From Eubacteriales bacterium (GTDB lineage: Bacteria > Bacillota > Clostridia > Oscillospirales > Oscillospiraceae), in the NCBI GenBank assembly GCA_030533415.1, contig JAUNJE010000004.1, forward strand, positions 1 through 64,000: a stretch of DNA of 64,000 bases. Direction: 5' to 3'. Under the pieces are notes generated by a model. That model made no database searches, was not told the DNA's origin, and saw only the letters and a list, made by a program, of their open reading frames with translations. Position 1 is the stretch's first letter. Each line of letters opens with the position of its first letter. The position numbers and the translations under genes were made by a program. Shown piece by piece: positions 6,850-15,062 of the stretch.

Positions 6850-7899
6850 CTATTTATCATTTCTCGTATAGAAGGTAGACTTGCCTTTACCGTGGCGCTG
6901 GATGGTGCCATCTTCTATCAGTTTCTTGAGAGAATTCTCAACGGAAGCCTTACCAATAGAGGGGACGAGTTCCATGATTTCGCTCTTTGTAAACTTGCCA
7001 ATCTTTTCGCTGACGGCTCTGCGTACCAGTTCAAGCGCAGGCAGTTTTTCATCAAACAAATCTACCCTGCTCTCAAAATCTCGGTATGCGGACAGGATGA
7101 TTCCGAGCAGATACTTTATGAAAGGTGTGGGGTCGTTATTTCCTTCGTGCCATCCATCACCGCAACGGTTTAGGACTTCGTAGTATTTGGATTTTGTCTT
7201 TTCAATCTTGCTTTCCAGGCTGATATACCGTCCTACCACATATCCGCAGCGGTACAGCAGTAATGTAGTCAGCAACCGAGACATCCGTCCGTTTCCGTCA
7301 TTGAAAGGATGGATGCACAGAAAGTCATTGATAAAAATCGGGATAAGCACCAGCGGATCAATGGTGCAGGCATCCATGGTTCGATTGAAACTTTCACAGA
7401 TGGCATCGACAGCATCCGATGTTTCATAAGGGGCCAGAGGAGTAAACAGGATTTCTTCTGTGCCATCGGGGTAGGTAGCTGCAACATAGTTCTGTGTACT
7501 TTTGAACCGCCCACCGATGCTGCGCTCAGAATATTTGTACAGATCCCGGTGCAGTTGGAGGATGTAAGATGCCCGGATGGGAATGTATTCGTAGCTTTCG
7601 TGAATGGTATTCAATACATCCCGGTAGCCCATAATTTCTTCTTCATCCCTGTTTCTGGGGGTGGTTTTCTCCATGCAGAGCTGCTGAACTCTTGTGTTGG
7701 TTGTCACAATGCCCTCAATCTTGTTGGATGCTTCGGTGCTTTGTACTTTTGCAATATTGATTAGTTTGTCCAATACCGCAGGCTTCTGCTTCAGATACAG
7801 TTCCTGCCGGCCTTTGAATTCGTGAATCTGTGCAACGAAACCGAGGATCTCGGAATCCCATTGCTGGGTCTGAAGGGTAGAATAGTCAAAGGATCTCAT
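6850..7899 (-). CDS. Fic-domain protein, class II (self-inhibited) type
   Basis: A 349-aa Fic protein. Fic enzymes transfer AMP or related groups from nucleotides to hydroxyl side chains of target proteins. The catalytic motif HPFNDGNGRMSR lies at residues 197-208 with the essential His197. The N-terminal SNKIEG (58-63) matches the inhibitory helix motif [S/T]xxxE[G/N] of class II Fic proteins, so activity is probably self-restrained and no separate antitoxin is needed. The C-terminal 60 residues form a winged-helix domain (FTKSEIMELVPSIGKASVENSLKKL), typical of stand-alone bacterial Fic proteins and compatible with DNA binding. The start at 7899 follows AAAGGAGG. It is monocistronic behind a consensus promoter overlapped by a palindrome. 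The target is unknown. Confidence 0.92.
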   Translation of the reverse strand: MRSFDYSTLQTQQWDSEILGFVAQIHEFKGRQELYLKQKPAVLDKLINIAKVQSTEASNKIEGIVTTNTRVQQLCMEKTTPRNRDEEEIMGYRDVLNTIHESYEYIPIRASYILQLHRDLYKYSERSIGGRFKSTQNYVAATYPDGTEEILFTPLAPYETSDAVDAICESFNRTMDACTIDPLVLIPIFINDFLCIHPFNDGNGRMSRLLTTLLLYRCGYVVGRYISLESKIEKTKSKYYEVLNRCGDGWHEGNNDPTPFIKYLLGIILSAYRDFESRVDLFDEKLPALELVRRAVSEKIGKFTKSEIMELVPSIGKASVENSLKKLIEDGTIQRHGKGKSTFYTRNDK

Positions 7900-7921
7900 T
7901 TGCCTAACCTCCTTTGATTTA

Positions 7922-7955
7922 GCCTAATTATATAGATAAATTAGGCGTATGTCAA
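7922..7955 (-). promoter_or_regulatory. Consensus promoter of the fic gene with overlapping operator
   Basis: On the minus strand TTGACA (7950-7955) and TATAAT (7927-7932) have a 17-nt spacer, a perfect sigma-A consensus. GCCTAATT (7922-7929) and AATTAGGC (7939-7946) form an 8-bp inverted repeat over the -10. Further upstream ACGCCT (7973-7978) and AGGCGT (7985-7990) repeat the same half-site around the sequence ACTTA. A repressor, possibly the Fic winged helix itself, could act here. Confidence 0.8.
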
Positions 7956-8027
7956 GATAACAGATGAATAAATACGCCTACTTAAGGCGTTCGTATAGGC
8001 GATTCTAACCATAATGGATAAATTATA

Positions 8028-8273
8028 TGCATGAGGCCTTTAGATTTACTGCCACAATTCGCTGGCAGTAAGACATGTGAAATACGAAGATTCATACTTA
8101 GTATTTCCAGGCCTTTACTCTTATGGATCGTCATTATAGGAATTGAATGTTCACCGCAGAAGTTTTCAATAGGCGCTATTGTTTCCTATAAATGTAGTCA
8201 GATTATCGATTAGAATCGTCTGTTCGTCGGATCCAAAACAACTATTCATCAACCTAAGTTTGGACAGTCTCAT
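8028..8273 (-). pseudogene. Fused remnant of OLD-type nuclease (GajA-like) and UvrD-type helicase (GajB-like)
   Basis: From the ATG at 8273 (with ATAGGAGAAT upstream) the minus strand reads MRLSKLRLMNSCFGSDEQ, then ILIDNLTTFIGNNSA, the start of an OLD-family ATP-dependent nuclease up to just before its Walker A lysine. Two nucleotides later, in another frame, it reads ENFCGEHSIPIMTIHKSKGLE, which contains the motif TIHKSKGLE of UvrD/PcrA helicases. After that the similarity ends. In Gabija-type defence operons an OLD nuclease gene precedes a UvrD-like helicase gene, so a single internal deletion would produce this order. Nothing functional can remain. Confidence 0.6.
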
Positions 8274-8394
8274 ATGTATTCTCCTATCTAAACGGAGTAT
8301 TTTTCTTCATTTTACCACAATCTCAATAGAAAACAAGGGGGTTAAGATATGGAGATTCTACAACTATCCGACCTTCATTCGTCTTGCAGTAATG

Positions 8395-8783
8395 CATGCA
8401 GGCCGCCTCTGGACATTCCAACCGCTTTATTTTCAGATTTTTTCCCCACCATTGGCACTTTGATGAACTTTGCAGGATGTAGAGTCAATTGAGATGTTTT
8501 CAAAGTCCGCATCCATGGACAATGTCTGGAAGATTGCCTCCAAAATCCCCATTTCTTTCCATTTCCGAAAGCGGCTGTAGACAGTCTGCCATAGCCCATA
8601 CCGTTCTGGAAGTTCTCTCCACGGTGCCCCTCCTCTGGCAATCTACAGTATCCCATTCATTGCACTGCGGTTATCAATTTTTGCCGGGCGTCCGCGTTTC
8701 CCTTCCTTCGGGTGTTCTGGCGGCAGCATGTCCTTGATTCGATTCCACTCACTTTCTGTGAGTTCATACCGTTTTGTTCCCAT
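8395..8783 (-). pseudogene. IS5-family transposase remnant
   Basis: From the ATG at 8783 the minus strand encodes MGTKRYELTESEWNRIKDML, then GRPAKIDNRSAMNGIL, a stop (TAG where TGG is expected), then IARGGAPWRELPERYGLWQT and SMDADFENISIDSTSCKVHQ, all typical of IS5-group transposase N-termini. A one-base shift near 8480 (in a run of A) moves the frame to KKSENKAVGMSRGGL, where the sequence is then lost at about 8400. A nonsense mutation, a frameshift and truncation make it dead. Terminal inverted repeats were not found. Confidence 0.85.
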
Positions 8784-8837
8784 ACTGATATTTTACTCTT
8801 TTGTCCCATCTTGTGCAATATTTATTTTCCAAACATG

Positions 8838-8932
8838 GCCTAGATAAATTGGAGCCGCAAGCTCGTAAATTTATTGAATTCATTAAAAAACACGCATATG
8901 ATGAAGGCGAAGGCGGTCTTGCTCCGAAATAA
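8838..8932 (+). pseudogene. Unrecognised C-terminal scrap
   Basis: A plus-strand frame reads HGLDKLEPQARKFIEFIKKH and then AYDEGEGGLAPK to a stop at about 8930. It has no start and looks like the tail of a larger protein. I cannot name the family. Confidence 0.3.
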
Positions 8933-9019
8933 AAATTAGAATATTTTCCTTTTTCGGCTTGTATTCCCCATTTCCGCCTGTGAGGATTCATTTGAGGTTT
9001 AGACATGAATGTTCGCCAT

Positions 9020-9950
<931 letters not shown>

Positions 9951-10022
9951 ATTTCATTTTCTTGTTGCCAAATGACCTTCTTTTTTGTAAAATAATATAT
10001 AAATAAAATGCAGGAGTGTCTT

Positions 10023-10700
10023 ATGATTATTATAGAAAGAATGCCCCATGAAAGTGCCCGGGACTATGCATTGAGATCATTAAAACTGAATATATCCAAC
10101 GCCGAGATTTTACCCGGCAGCAAAATCAACGACCAAGAAATTGCTGCCTGTCTCGGCATTAGCCGTACTCCTGTACGGGAAGCCCTAATCGAATTATCAA
10201 AGTATAATCTCGTCGAGCTGTATCCGCAAAAAGCCAGTGTGGTTGCTCCGGTCAGTTATCGGATGATCCAGGAAGCTGCCATAACCAGAGAGGCATTGGA
10301 ATGTGCGGTCGTTAGTAGATGTTGTAAAATGACAGATCTTTCTGTTTTTGCTAAGATCGCAGAAAACATCGAACTGATGCAATTTTACTCCAACAAAAAA
10401 GATTGGGACAAGCACTTCGAGTTGGATGTCAGCTATCACCGTGAGTTGTTTACTATTGCAGGTATGCCCCTGGCTCATGACTTTCTTTGCAATCTTGAGA
10501 TTCATTATCGAAGAATTATAGGACTTTCATTTTATGAAGGAAAAGAGTATACTACGGTGGAAGAACACCGCAGTATACTGGATGCTATTCTGGCACACGA
10601 TGACGAAAAAGCCATCGCTTCTATGAAAAAGCATTTAAAGCCGAACCTTGTATCAAAGGAAGAGATTTTAAAAATCTACCCTGACTGCATTTTTGACTGA
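10023..10700 (+). CDS. GntR-family regulator, FCD subfamily (copy 1)
   Basis: A 225-aa regulator with an N-terminal winged helix (about residues 5-70; NDQEIAACLGISRTPVREAL is the diagnostic helix-turn-helix) and a C-terminal all-helical FCD ligand domain (about 80-215). The metal- or ligand-binding residues are around ELDVSYHRELFTIAG and EEHRSILDAI. FCD regulators often sense carboxylates or sugar acids, and the TRAP/uronate operon 2.6 kb downstream fits that. The ATG at 10023 follows GCAGGAGTG. It is followed by a terminator and a second, similar regulator in the same direction. The target genes are inferred, not shown. Confidence 0.9.
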   Translation: MIIIERMPHESARDYALRSLKLNISNAEILPGSKINDQEIAACLGISRTPVREALIELSKYNLVELYPQKASVVAPVSYRMIQEAAITREALECAVVSRCCKMTDLSVFAKIAENIELMQFYSNKKDWDKHFELDVSYHRELFTIAGMPLAHDFLCNLEIHYRRIIGLSFYEGKEYTTVEEHRSILDAILAHDDEKAIASMKKHLKPNLVSKEEILKIYPDCIFD

Positions 10701-10707
10701 TGATATC

Positions 10708-10745
10708 CCGTGCGTACTGATTTGCATCCACTGCGCACGGTTTTT
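10708..10745 (+). terminator. Intrinsic terminator after GntR copy 1
   Basis: CCGTGCG (10708-10714) pairs with CGCACGG (10734-10740), followed directly by TTTTT. Confidence 0.8.
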
Positions 10746-10818
10746 AAATGATGGTTGATTTTTTCATTTTGTTAATATATTAGTATTATAGTTCGTGTTT
10801 GTGTGAGGAGAATCCAGA

Positions 10819-11505
10819 ATGACGATTTCCGAAAGAATGCCATACGAAAGCGCCCGTGATTATGCGCGGAGGATTATCAAAAACAATATCATCTCCTTGC
10901 AGCTGGCACCAGGAAGCAGGATCAACGATCAGGAAATTGCCGCAGAGCTAGGGCTTAGCCGCACGCCAGTCAGAGAAGCCCTGATTGAACTCTCCAAAGC
11001 TTCTATCATACAAATGTATCCGCAAAAGGGCAGCATTGTAATGCCTTTGGATTACAGTTTGATGCGGGAAGCATACCTTATGCGGGAAATATTGGAGTGC
11101 GGTGTAATGGAGCTATGCTGCCAGATCACCGATCCTCAGGTTTTTGAACCACTTCTGGCAACCATAACCCTTCAGCAATTCTACTTGGATAATCGAAATC
11201 CGGATAAACTAATGGAGTTGGATAATGAATTCCACAAAAAATTATTTGAGATTGTTGGTCTACCCCATGTTTATACAAGTCTCAACAGCTTAACCATTCA
11301 CTTTGACAGAATCCGGAGGCTATCCTATCAATCGGTAGAAAATATAAAAGCTGTCAGTGCCCACCGTGCAATTCTTGCCGCTATTCAGGAGCAAAATTCA
11401 AAAATGGCAGTACAGCTGATGAAGGAGCATCTTGGATATTATCATGTGGAGCAGGAAGAGCTTATGACAAAATTCCCACAATATTTTGAAAAGCAGTCAG
11501 ACTGA
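10819..11505 (+). CDS. GntR-family regulator, FCD subfamily (copy 2)
   Basis: A 228-aa paralogue of the preceding regulator. The openings match almost position for position (ERMPYESARDYA against ERMPHESARDYA; NDQEIAAELGLSRTPVREAL here). The ligand domains are more diverged, which suggests the same or similar operators but different effectors. FCD features LDNEFHKKLFEIVG and SAHRAILAAI are present. GTGAGGAGAATCCAGA precedes the ATG at 10819. A TTGTTAATATATTAGTATTAT stretch at about 10775-10793 is a plausible AT-rich promoter region. A group II intron remnant begins only about 5 nt after the stop. Confidence 0.9.
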   Translation: MTISERMPYESARDYARRIIKNNIISLQLAPGSRINDQEIAAELGLSRTPVREALIELSKASIIQMYPQKGSIVMPLDYSLMREAYLMREILECGVMELCCQITDPQVFEPLLATITLQQFYLDNRNPDKLMELDNEFHKKLFEIVGLPHVYTSLNSLTIHFDRIRRLSYQSVENIKAVSAHRAILAAIQEQNSKMAVQLMKEHLGYYHVEQEELMTKFPQYFEKQSD

Positions 11506-11509
11506 ATCG

Positions 11510-11763
11510 AGTAGGAGGGGCTAGGTGGCCCCGACCTCTCACACCACCGTGCGTACGGTTCCGTACACGGCGGTTTAATTGCATAAGTGCAACGACTCGT
11601 ATCGGTCAAGGATGCTGTAGTATCCTGCCTGTGCGAGCCGTTTGTTATTGAGCGTGTTAACGCCAGACTCCCAGCTACATTTCAATAGACTTTCACGTAC
11701 CCCTATTTGTGAGCGTAGTAACTCGGTATGCCCTGAGATTCCGGATGTTTGTTGTTTTTCACA
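11510..11763 (-). pseudogene. 3' remnant of a group II intron (RT C-terminus plus domains V-VI)
   Basis: On the minus strand a frame ends ESGVNTLNNKRLAQAGYYSI and LDRYESLHLCN, the C-terminus of a group II intron reverse transcriptase/maturase. It is followed at once by an RNA domain-V-like hairpin (CCGTGTACGG, AACCGTACGC, ACGG, 11540-11575) and a domain-VI-like hairpin (GGGGC against GCCCC) ending in CTCCTACTC at about 11510. The 5' part of the intron and most of the protein are missing, so it cannot splice or move. Confidence 0.7.
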
Positions 11764-11816
11764 AAACACTTTTGGTCATTTTGTCACTACACACAATTGA
11801 TATTCTAATATATTAG

Positions 11817-12050
11817 TTGTATAATACTTCTATAAAGTTAAGTGATAACAGTTTTCACTGGTTTTCGCCGCCAAGAGTGACGCCATATAAAACATATTTT
11901 TCCACAGAGAGCACAGAGATTACGCCGTTTCCCGATGTATCTATGATTGCACCGTCAGGTGTTCCTCATGCCATCAAGAAAACCACCCAAGGGGATCTTG
12001 CAATTTTTTGTTTCATTTCCCCAAATGATTGGATTTGGGAAATAATATGA
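11817..12050 (+). pseudogene. Cupin-like C-terminal fragment
   Basis: The 77-residue frame ends FPDVSMIAPSGVPHAIKKT and then QGDLAIFCFISPND, which matches the last strands of a cupin barrel (the PxGVPHxxxN/T turn). The metal-binding first motif is not seen, and the beginning (MYNTSIKLSDNSFHWFS) lacks family character. It lies ahead of an RraA-like scrap, as part of a decayed sugar-acid gene set. Confidence 0.4.
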
Positions 12051-12065
12051 AAGGATGCGATTTAA

Positions 12066-12206
12066 GTGAGTGAAAACAAGTTCCGTATTTTTGACGAAAA
12101 TGGCCGCGTAATGAAGGGGCATATGAACGACGGTGTAATCAACGAAGATATCCCCAGAGTTCCTCCTGAACTGATCGAAAGCATTGCCAAATATGAAGGT
12201 GCTTAG
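12066..12206 (+). pseudogene. RraA-like N-terminal fragment
   Basis: From GTG at 12066 (AAAGGAT upstream) the frame reads SENKFRIFDENGRVMKG, then INEDIPRVPPELIESIAKYE and stops two codons later. The PRVPPELIESIAKY segment resembles the N-terminus of RraA/HMG-aldolase family proteins, which handle oxo-acids. The frame is cut exactly where an RbsA-type ATPase fragment begins. The shared ATGAAGG at 12193 looks like a microhomology junction. Confidence 0.4.
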
Positions 12207-12530
12207 CGGCAGTTATCCCTCTGGAACCTATTCCGGTGAAATTGAGGTCGACGGTAATAATGTTCAGTTTAAGAGCATTCATGATGCCCAGTCGTGTGGA
12301 ATCGAAATGATCTACCAAGAAGTGAACATGATGCTGGATCTTACCATCGCAGAAAACATGTTCGTCGGTAATATCCATGGAAAAAGGTGTTTTGTAGACA
12401 GCAGGCAGCTGTACTCTCACACAGCAGAACTTCTGAAAAAGGTAAATTTAGATATGTCTCCCCGCATGAAGGTTCGCCCACTGAATAGTGGTCAGATGCA
12501 AATGATCGCTTTGATGCGTGCATATGCAGG
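12193..12530 (+). pseudogene. RbsA-type sugar ABC ATPase, internal fragment
   Basis: The frame begins MKVLSGSYPSGTYSGEI, the segment just after Walker A in RbsA/XylG-type double ATPases. It continues through CGIEMIYQEVNMMLDLTIAE (Q-loop) to NSGQMQMIALMRA (signature region). The Walker A, Walker B and whole second ATPase half are absent. It is fused at about 12530 to a TRAP binding-protein fragment in another frame. Confidence 0.75.
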
Positions 12531-12532
12531 AT

Positions 12533-13024
12533 ATGACGATCCGGGTACAGGAATCGAACTTCATGAGCCGGATGGTGGAGCTGCTGGGAGCCGTGCCGGT
12601 GCAGATCCCCTATGGCGACGTGTACTCGGCCCTGCAGACCGCCAAAATCGACGGCGCCGAAAACAACTGGCCAAGCTACGAGTCCACAGGCCACTTCCAG
12701 GCGGCACCGTATTACCTTTTGGATGAACACTCCCGAATCCCGGAGATGCAGATCATGAGCACGGTGGCGCTGGATAAAATCGCGGAGGTGGACAAGGATT
12801 ATGTGCAGATCGTCCGCGAATGCGCCAAGGAGTGCGCCCTCTATGAGCGGGAGCTTTGGAAAGCGGGGGAAGCTGACTCCGAGCGGCTGGTGCGGGAATA
12901 TGGCTGTGTGGTCACGGAGCTGACAGAGGCGCAGATGGCGGAATTCTGGCAGGCCGTGCAGCCCCTGTATGAAGAGCTTTCACAGGAGGATCAGGCGCTG
13001 ATCCAGGAAATTCGAAACAGTTGA
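12533..13024 (+). pseudogene. TRAP solute-binding protein DctP, C-terminal half
   Basis: From MTIRVQESNFMSRMVELLGA through VPVQIPYGDVYSALQTAKID and GAENNWPSYEST to a normal stop, this is the second lobe of a DctP-type periplasmic binding protein. It includes the conserved Arg of the carboxylate clamp (IRVQ) and the AENNWPSY hinge. The signal peptide and first lobe are missing. It is followed by a strong terminator and then by an intact DctP gene, so the locus once held two TRAP binding proteins. Confidence 0.85.
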
Positions 13025-13033
13025 GCCAAAGAA

Positions 13034-13068
13034 AAGGCCGCCGCGGTGCATAGCACTGCGGCGGCCTT
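13034..13068 (+). terminator. GC-rich hairpin terminator after DctP fragment
   Basis: AAGGCCGCCGCGGTG (13034-13048) pairs with 13054-13068 with one mismatch around CATAG. Only a short pyrimidine tail follows. The 240 nt from here to the next start hold the presumed promoter of the TRAP operon; I see no further structure. Confidence 0.65.
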
Positions 13069-13310
13069 CTGCCATATGGTGCAGGCGGCAAGCCGCTATG
13101 GTCAAATTGTCAAAAGCCGGAAAAGCCGGATTGTGGAGAATGGCCAAAGCCAATTTTCATATTTTTTGGATAAACAGCACAAATTTTGGAACCTATTGAT
13201 TTGGTTTTCTTCATTTGTTACAGTATTGCCAGCAAGGCAAACGCCGTACGGACGCGGCTTGCCGAACAAAAACGCAGGAATACACTGCAACAAAATAGGA
13301 GGAAAATAAC

Positions 13311-14396
13311 ATGAAAAAAATTCTTTGCATGCTCCTTGCCCTGGCCATGCTGCTGAGCCTTGCCGCTTGCAGCGGTTCCAATGCCGGTTCTTCCGGCGAA
13401 GACGCGAAAACGGGCGGCAGCGATGTGGCCACTTCCGGCGGTGCAGCCGCTTCCGGCGATGTGGCATCCGATCCCAAGGTAACACTGGTCTATGCCGAGG
13501 TCAACCCCATCGATTCCATTATCGGCAACGTTGCCACCGCTTTTAAGGAGAAAGTGGAGGAACTCTCCGGCGGCTCCATCACCATCGACATCCAGGCCGG
13601 CGGCGTCCTTGGCTCCGAGAACGACGTACTGGACTCCATCATGGCCGGTTCCAACCAGATCGACATCGCGCGTATCTCCGTTTTCGCCCTGAACTCCTAC
13701 GGTGTGGAAAAAACCGTGCTGTGCACCCTTCCATTCACCTTTGAGAGCCGCGAACATTTCTGGAACTTCGCCAACAGCGGCGAGCTGGCTCAGGAATTCC
13801 TGAACGAACCCCAGGAGATCGGACTTCCCGTGCGGGGCATCTTCTTCGGCGAGGAGGGCTTCCGCCACTTCTTCACCCGGGATGCCATCTCCGGCATTGA
13901 GGATCTGAAGGGCATGAAGCTGCGCGTGTCCAACGATCCCATTATGAACGGTCTGGTCGAGGGCCTGGGCGCCTCTCCCACGGTGGTGTCCTTCGGCGAA
14001 CTCTACTCCGGCCTCAGCAACGGTGTGTGTGACGGCGCCGAGCAGCCCATCGGCAACTACAAGTCCAACGCTTTTGACGAAGTGGCTCCCAACCTGATTC
14101 TGGACGGCCACACCCTGGGCGCGGTGCAGGTCATCATCACCGACAGCGGCTGGAGCAAGCTGACCGCGGCCCAGCAGGATGTCATCATGGAGGCTGCCGC
14201 TTATGCCCAGCAGTTTAACCAGGAGTATGTAGAGGACGCCGAACAGGAGGTTTTGGACGGCTTGATCGCCAACGGCGTCAACGTCATTGAGGTCACTGAC
14301 AAGGCTCCCTGGGTTGAGGCCTGCAAATCCGTCATCGAGCAGTATACCGGCGGCGATCTTGCCGGTCTGTACCAGCAGATTCAGGATTTGAAGTGA
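13311..14396 (+). CDS. dctP: TRAP transporter solute-binding lipoprotein
   Basis: A 361-aa lipoprotein that would bind an organic acid outside the membrane and hand it to the DctQM channel. The signal peptide ends in the lipobox LAAC (Cys20), followed by a Gly/Ser-rich tether to about residue 55. The DctP fold follows, with GVLGSENDVLDSIMAGSNQI and the conserved Arg in GMKLRVSNDPIMNGLVEGLG, which usually salt-bridges the substrate carboxylate. AGGAGG lies 9 nt before the ATG. With the downstream oxidoreductase and KdgF-like cupin, a uronate or unsaturated uronate is the likely substrate (inference). Confidence 0.93.
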   Translation: MKKILCMLLALAMLLSLAACSGSNAGSSGEDAKTGGSDVATSGGAAASGDVASDPKVTLVYAEVNPIDSIIGNVATAFKEKVEELSGGSITIDIQAGGVLGSENDVLDSIMAGSNQIDIARISVFALNSYGVEKTVLCTLPFTFESREHFWNFANSGELAQEFLNEPQEIGLPVRGIFFGEEGFRHFFTRDAISGIEDLKGMKLRVSNDPIMNGLVEGLGASPTVVSFGELYSGLSNGVCDGAEQPIGNYKSNAFDEVAPNLILDGHTLGAVQVIITDSGWSKLTAAQQDVIMEAAAYAQQFNQEYVEDAEQEVLDGLIANGVNVIEVTDKAPWVEACKSVIEQYTGGDLAGLYQQIQDLK

Positions 14397-14486
14397 TCCG
14401 GCTCATTTTGATCGCGACCCAGTAAAACCAGCGGGGGTGAGGAGAAGCTCCGCGCCCCCGCCGGATTCTGAGAGAGGAGAATGTGT

Positions 14487-15062
14487 ATGACGAAGTTCTT
14501 TGAAACCCTCGACAAAGTCAAGCCGGCATACGATGTGGTCTATAAGATATTTCTGTTTATCTGCAAAATATTGCTCGTTGCGGATATCCTGATCACCTCT
14601 TACGCCGTGCTGGGCCGGTATTGTCAGCAGCTGGCCAAGGCATATCCGAGCGTCGTCGGCTGGCTGGCCGTCATAAAGGACCCGGCCTGGACCGAGGAAT
14701 TGGTCCTGACCGCCATGAGTTATATGGCGGTTCTTTCCGCCGCTCTGGCCATCCGCCGGGGCGCCCATATCCGCATGACCGCCTTTGACCGCTATCTCCC
14801 GAAAAAGGCACTCACCGCGCTGGACATTCTGGCTGACGTGGCAGTGATGACCCTGGGGATCATTATGCTGGTGGTGGGCTGGCAGTACGCGGCCACACTG
14901 GGCAGCCGCGGTTACTATGTATCCCTGCCCAAACTCAGCCGCTTCTGGATGTATTTCCCGGTGCCGCTGGCGGGGCTAGCCATGATCGTCTTTGAACTGG
15001 AGGCCCTCTATAACCACATCAAATTCTTCTTTGTGAAGGAAGAAATGGAGGAAAAAGCGTAA
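14487..15062 (+). CDS. dctQ: TRAP transporter small permease
   Basis: A 191-aa integral membrane protein of the DctQ family with four predicted segments, including LLVADILITSYAVLGRYCQQ and AVMTLGIIMLVVGWQYA. It contains the EELVLTAMSYMAVLSAALAIRRGAHIRM region typical of the family, in which GAHI is the conserved signature. The ATG at 14487 is preferred over 14481, because GAGGAG lies at the correct distance only for the former. It overlaps dctM by one base (TAATG). Confidence 0.92.
   Translation: MTKFFETLDKVKPAYDVVYKIFLFICKILLVADILITSYAVLGRYCQQLAKAYPSVVGWLAVIKDPAWTEELVLTAMSYMAVLSAALAIRRGAHIRMTAFDRYLPKKALTALDILADVAVMTLGIIMLVVGWQYAATLGSRGYYVSLPKLSRFWMYFPVPLAGLAMIVFELEALYNHIKFFFVKEEMEEKA

Noticed and set aside
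13211..14111. Long minus-strand frames opposite the DctP gene
   Set aside because: They mirror the codon structure of the plus-strand gene, which has a lipobox and clear DctP motifs.
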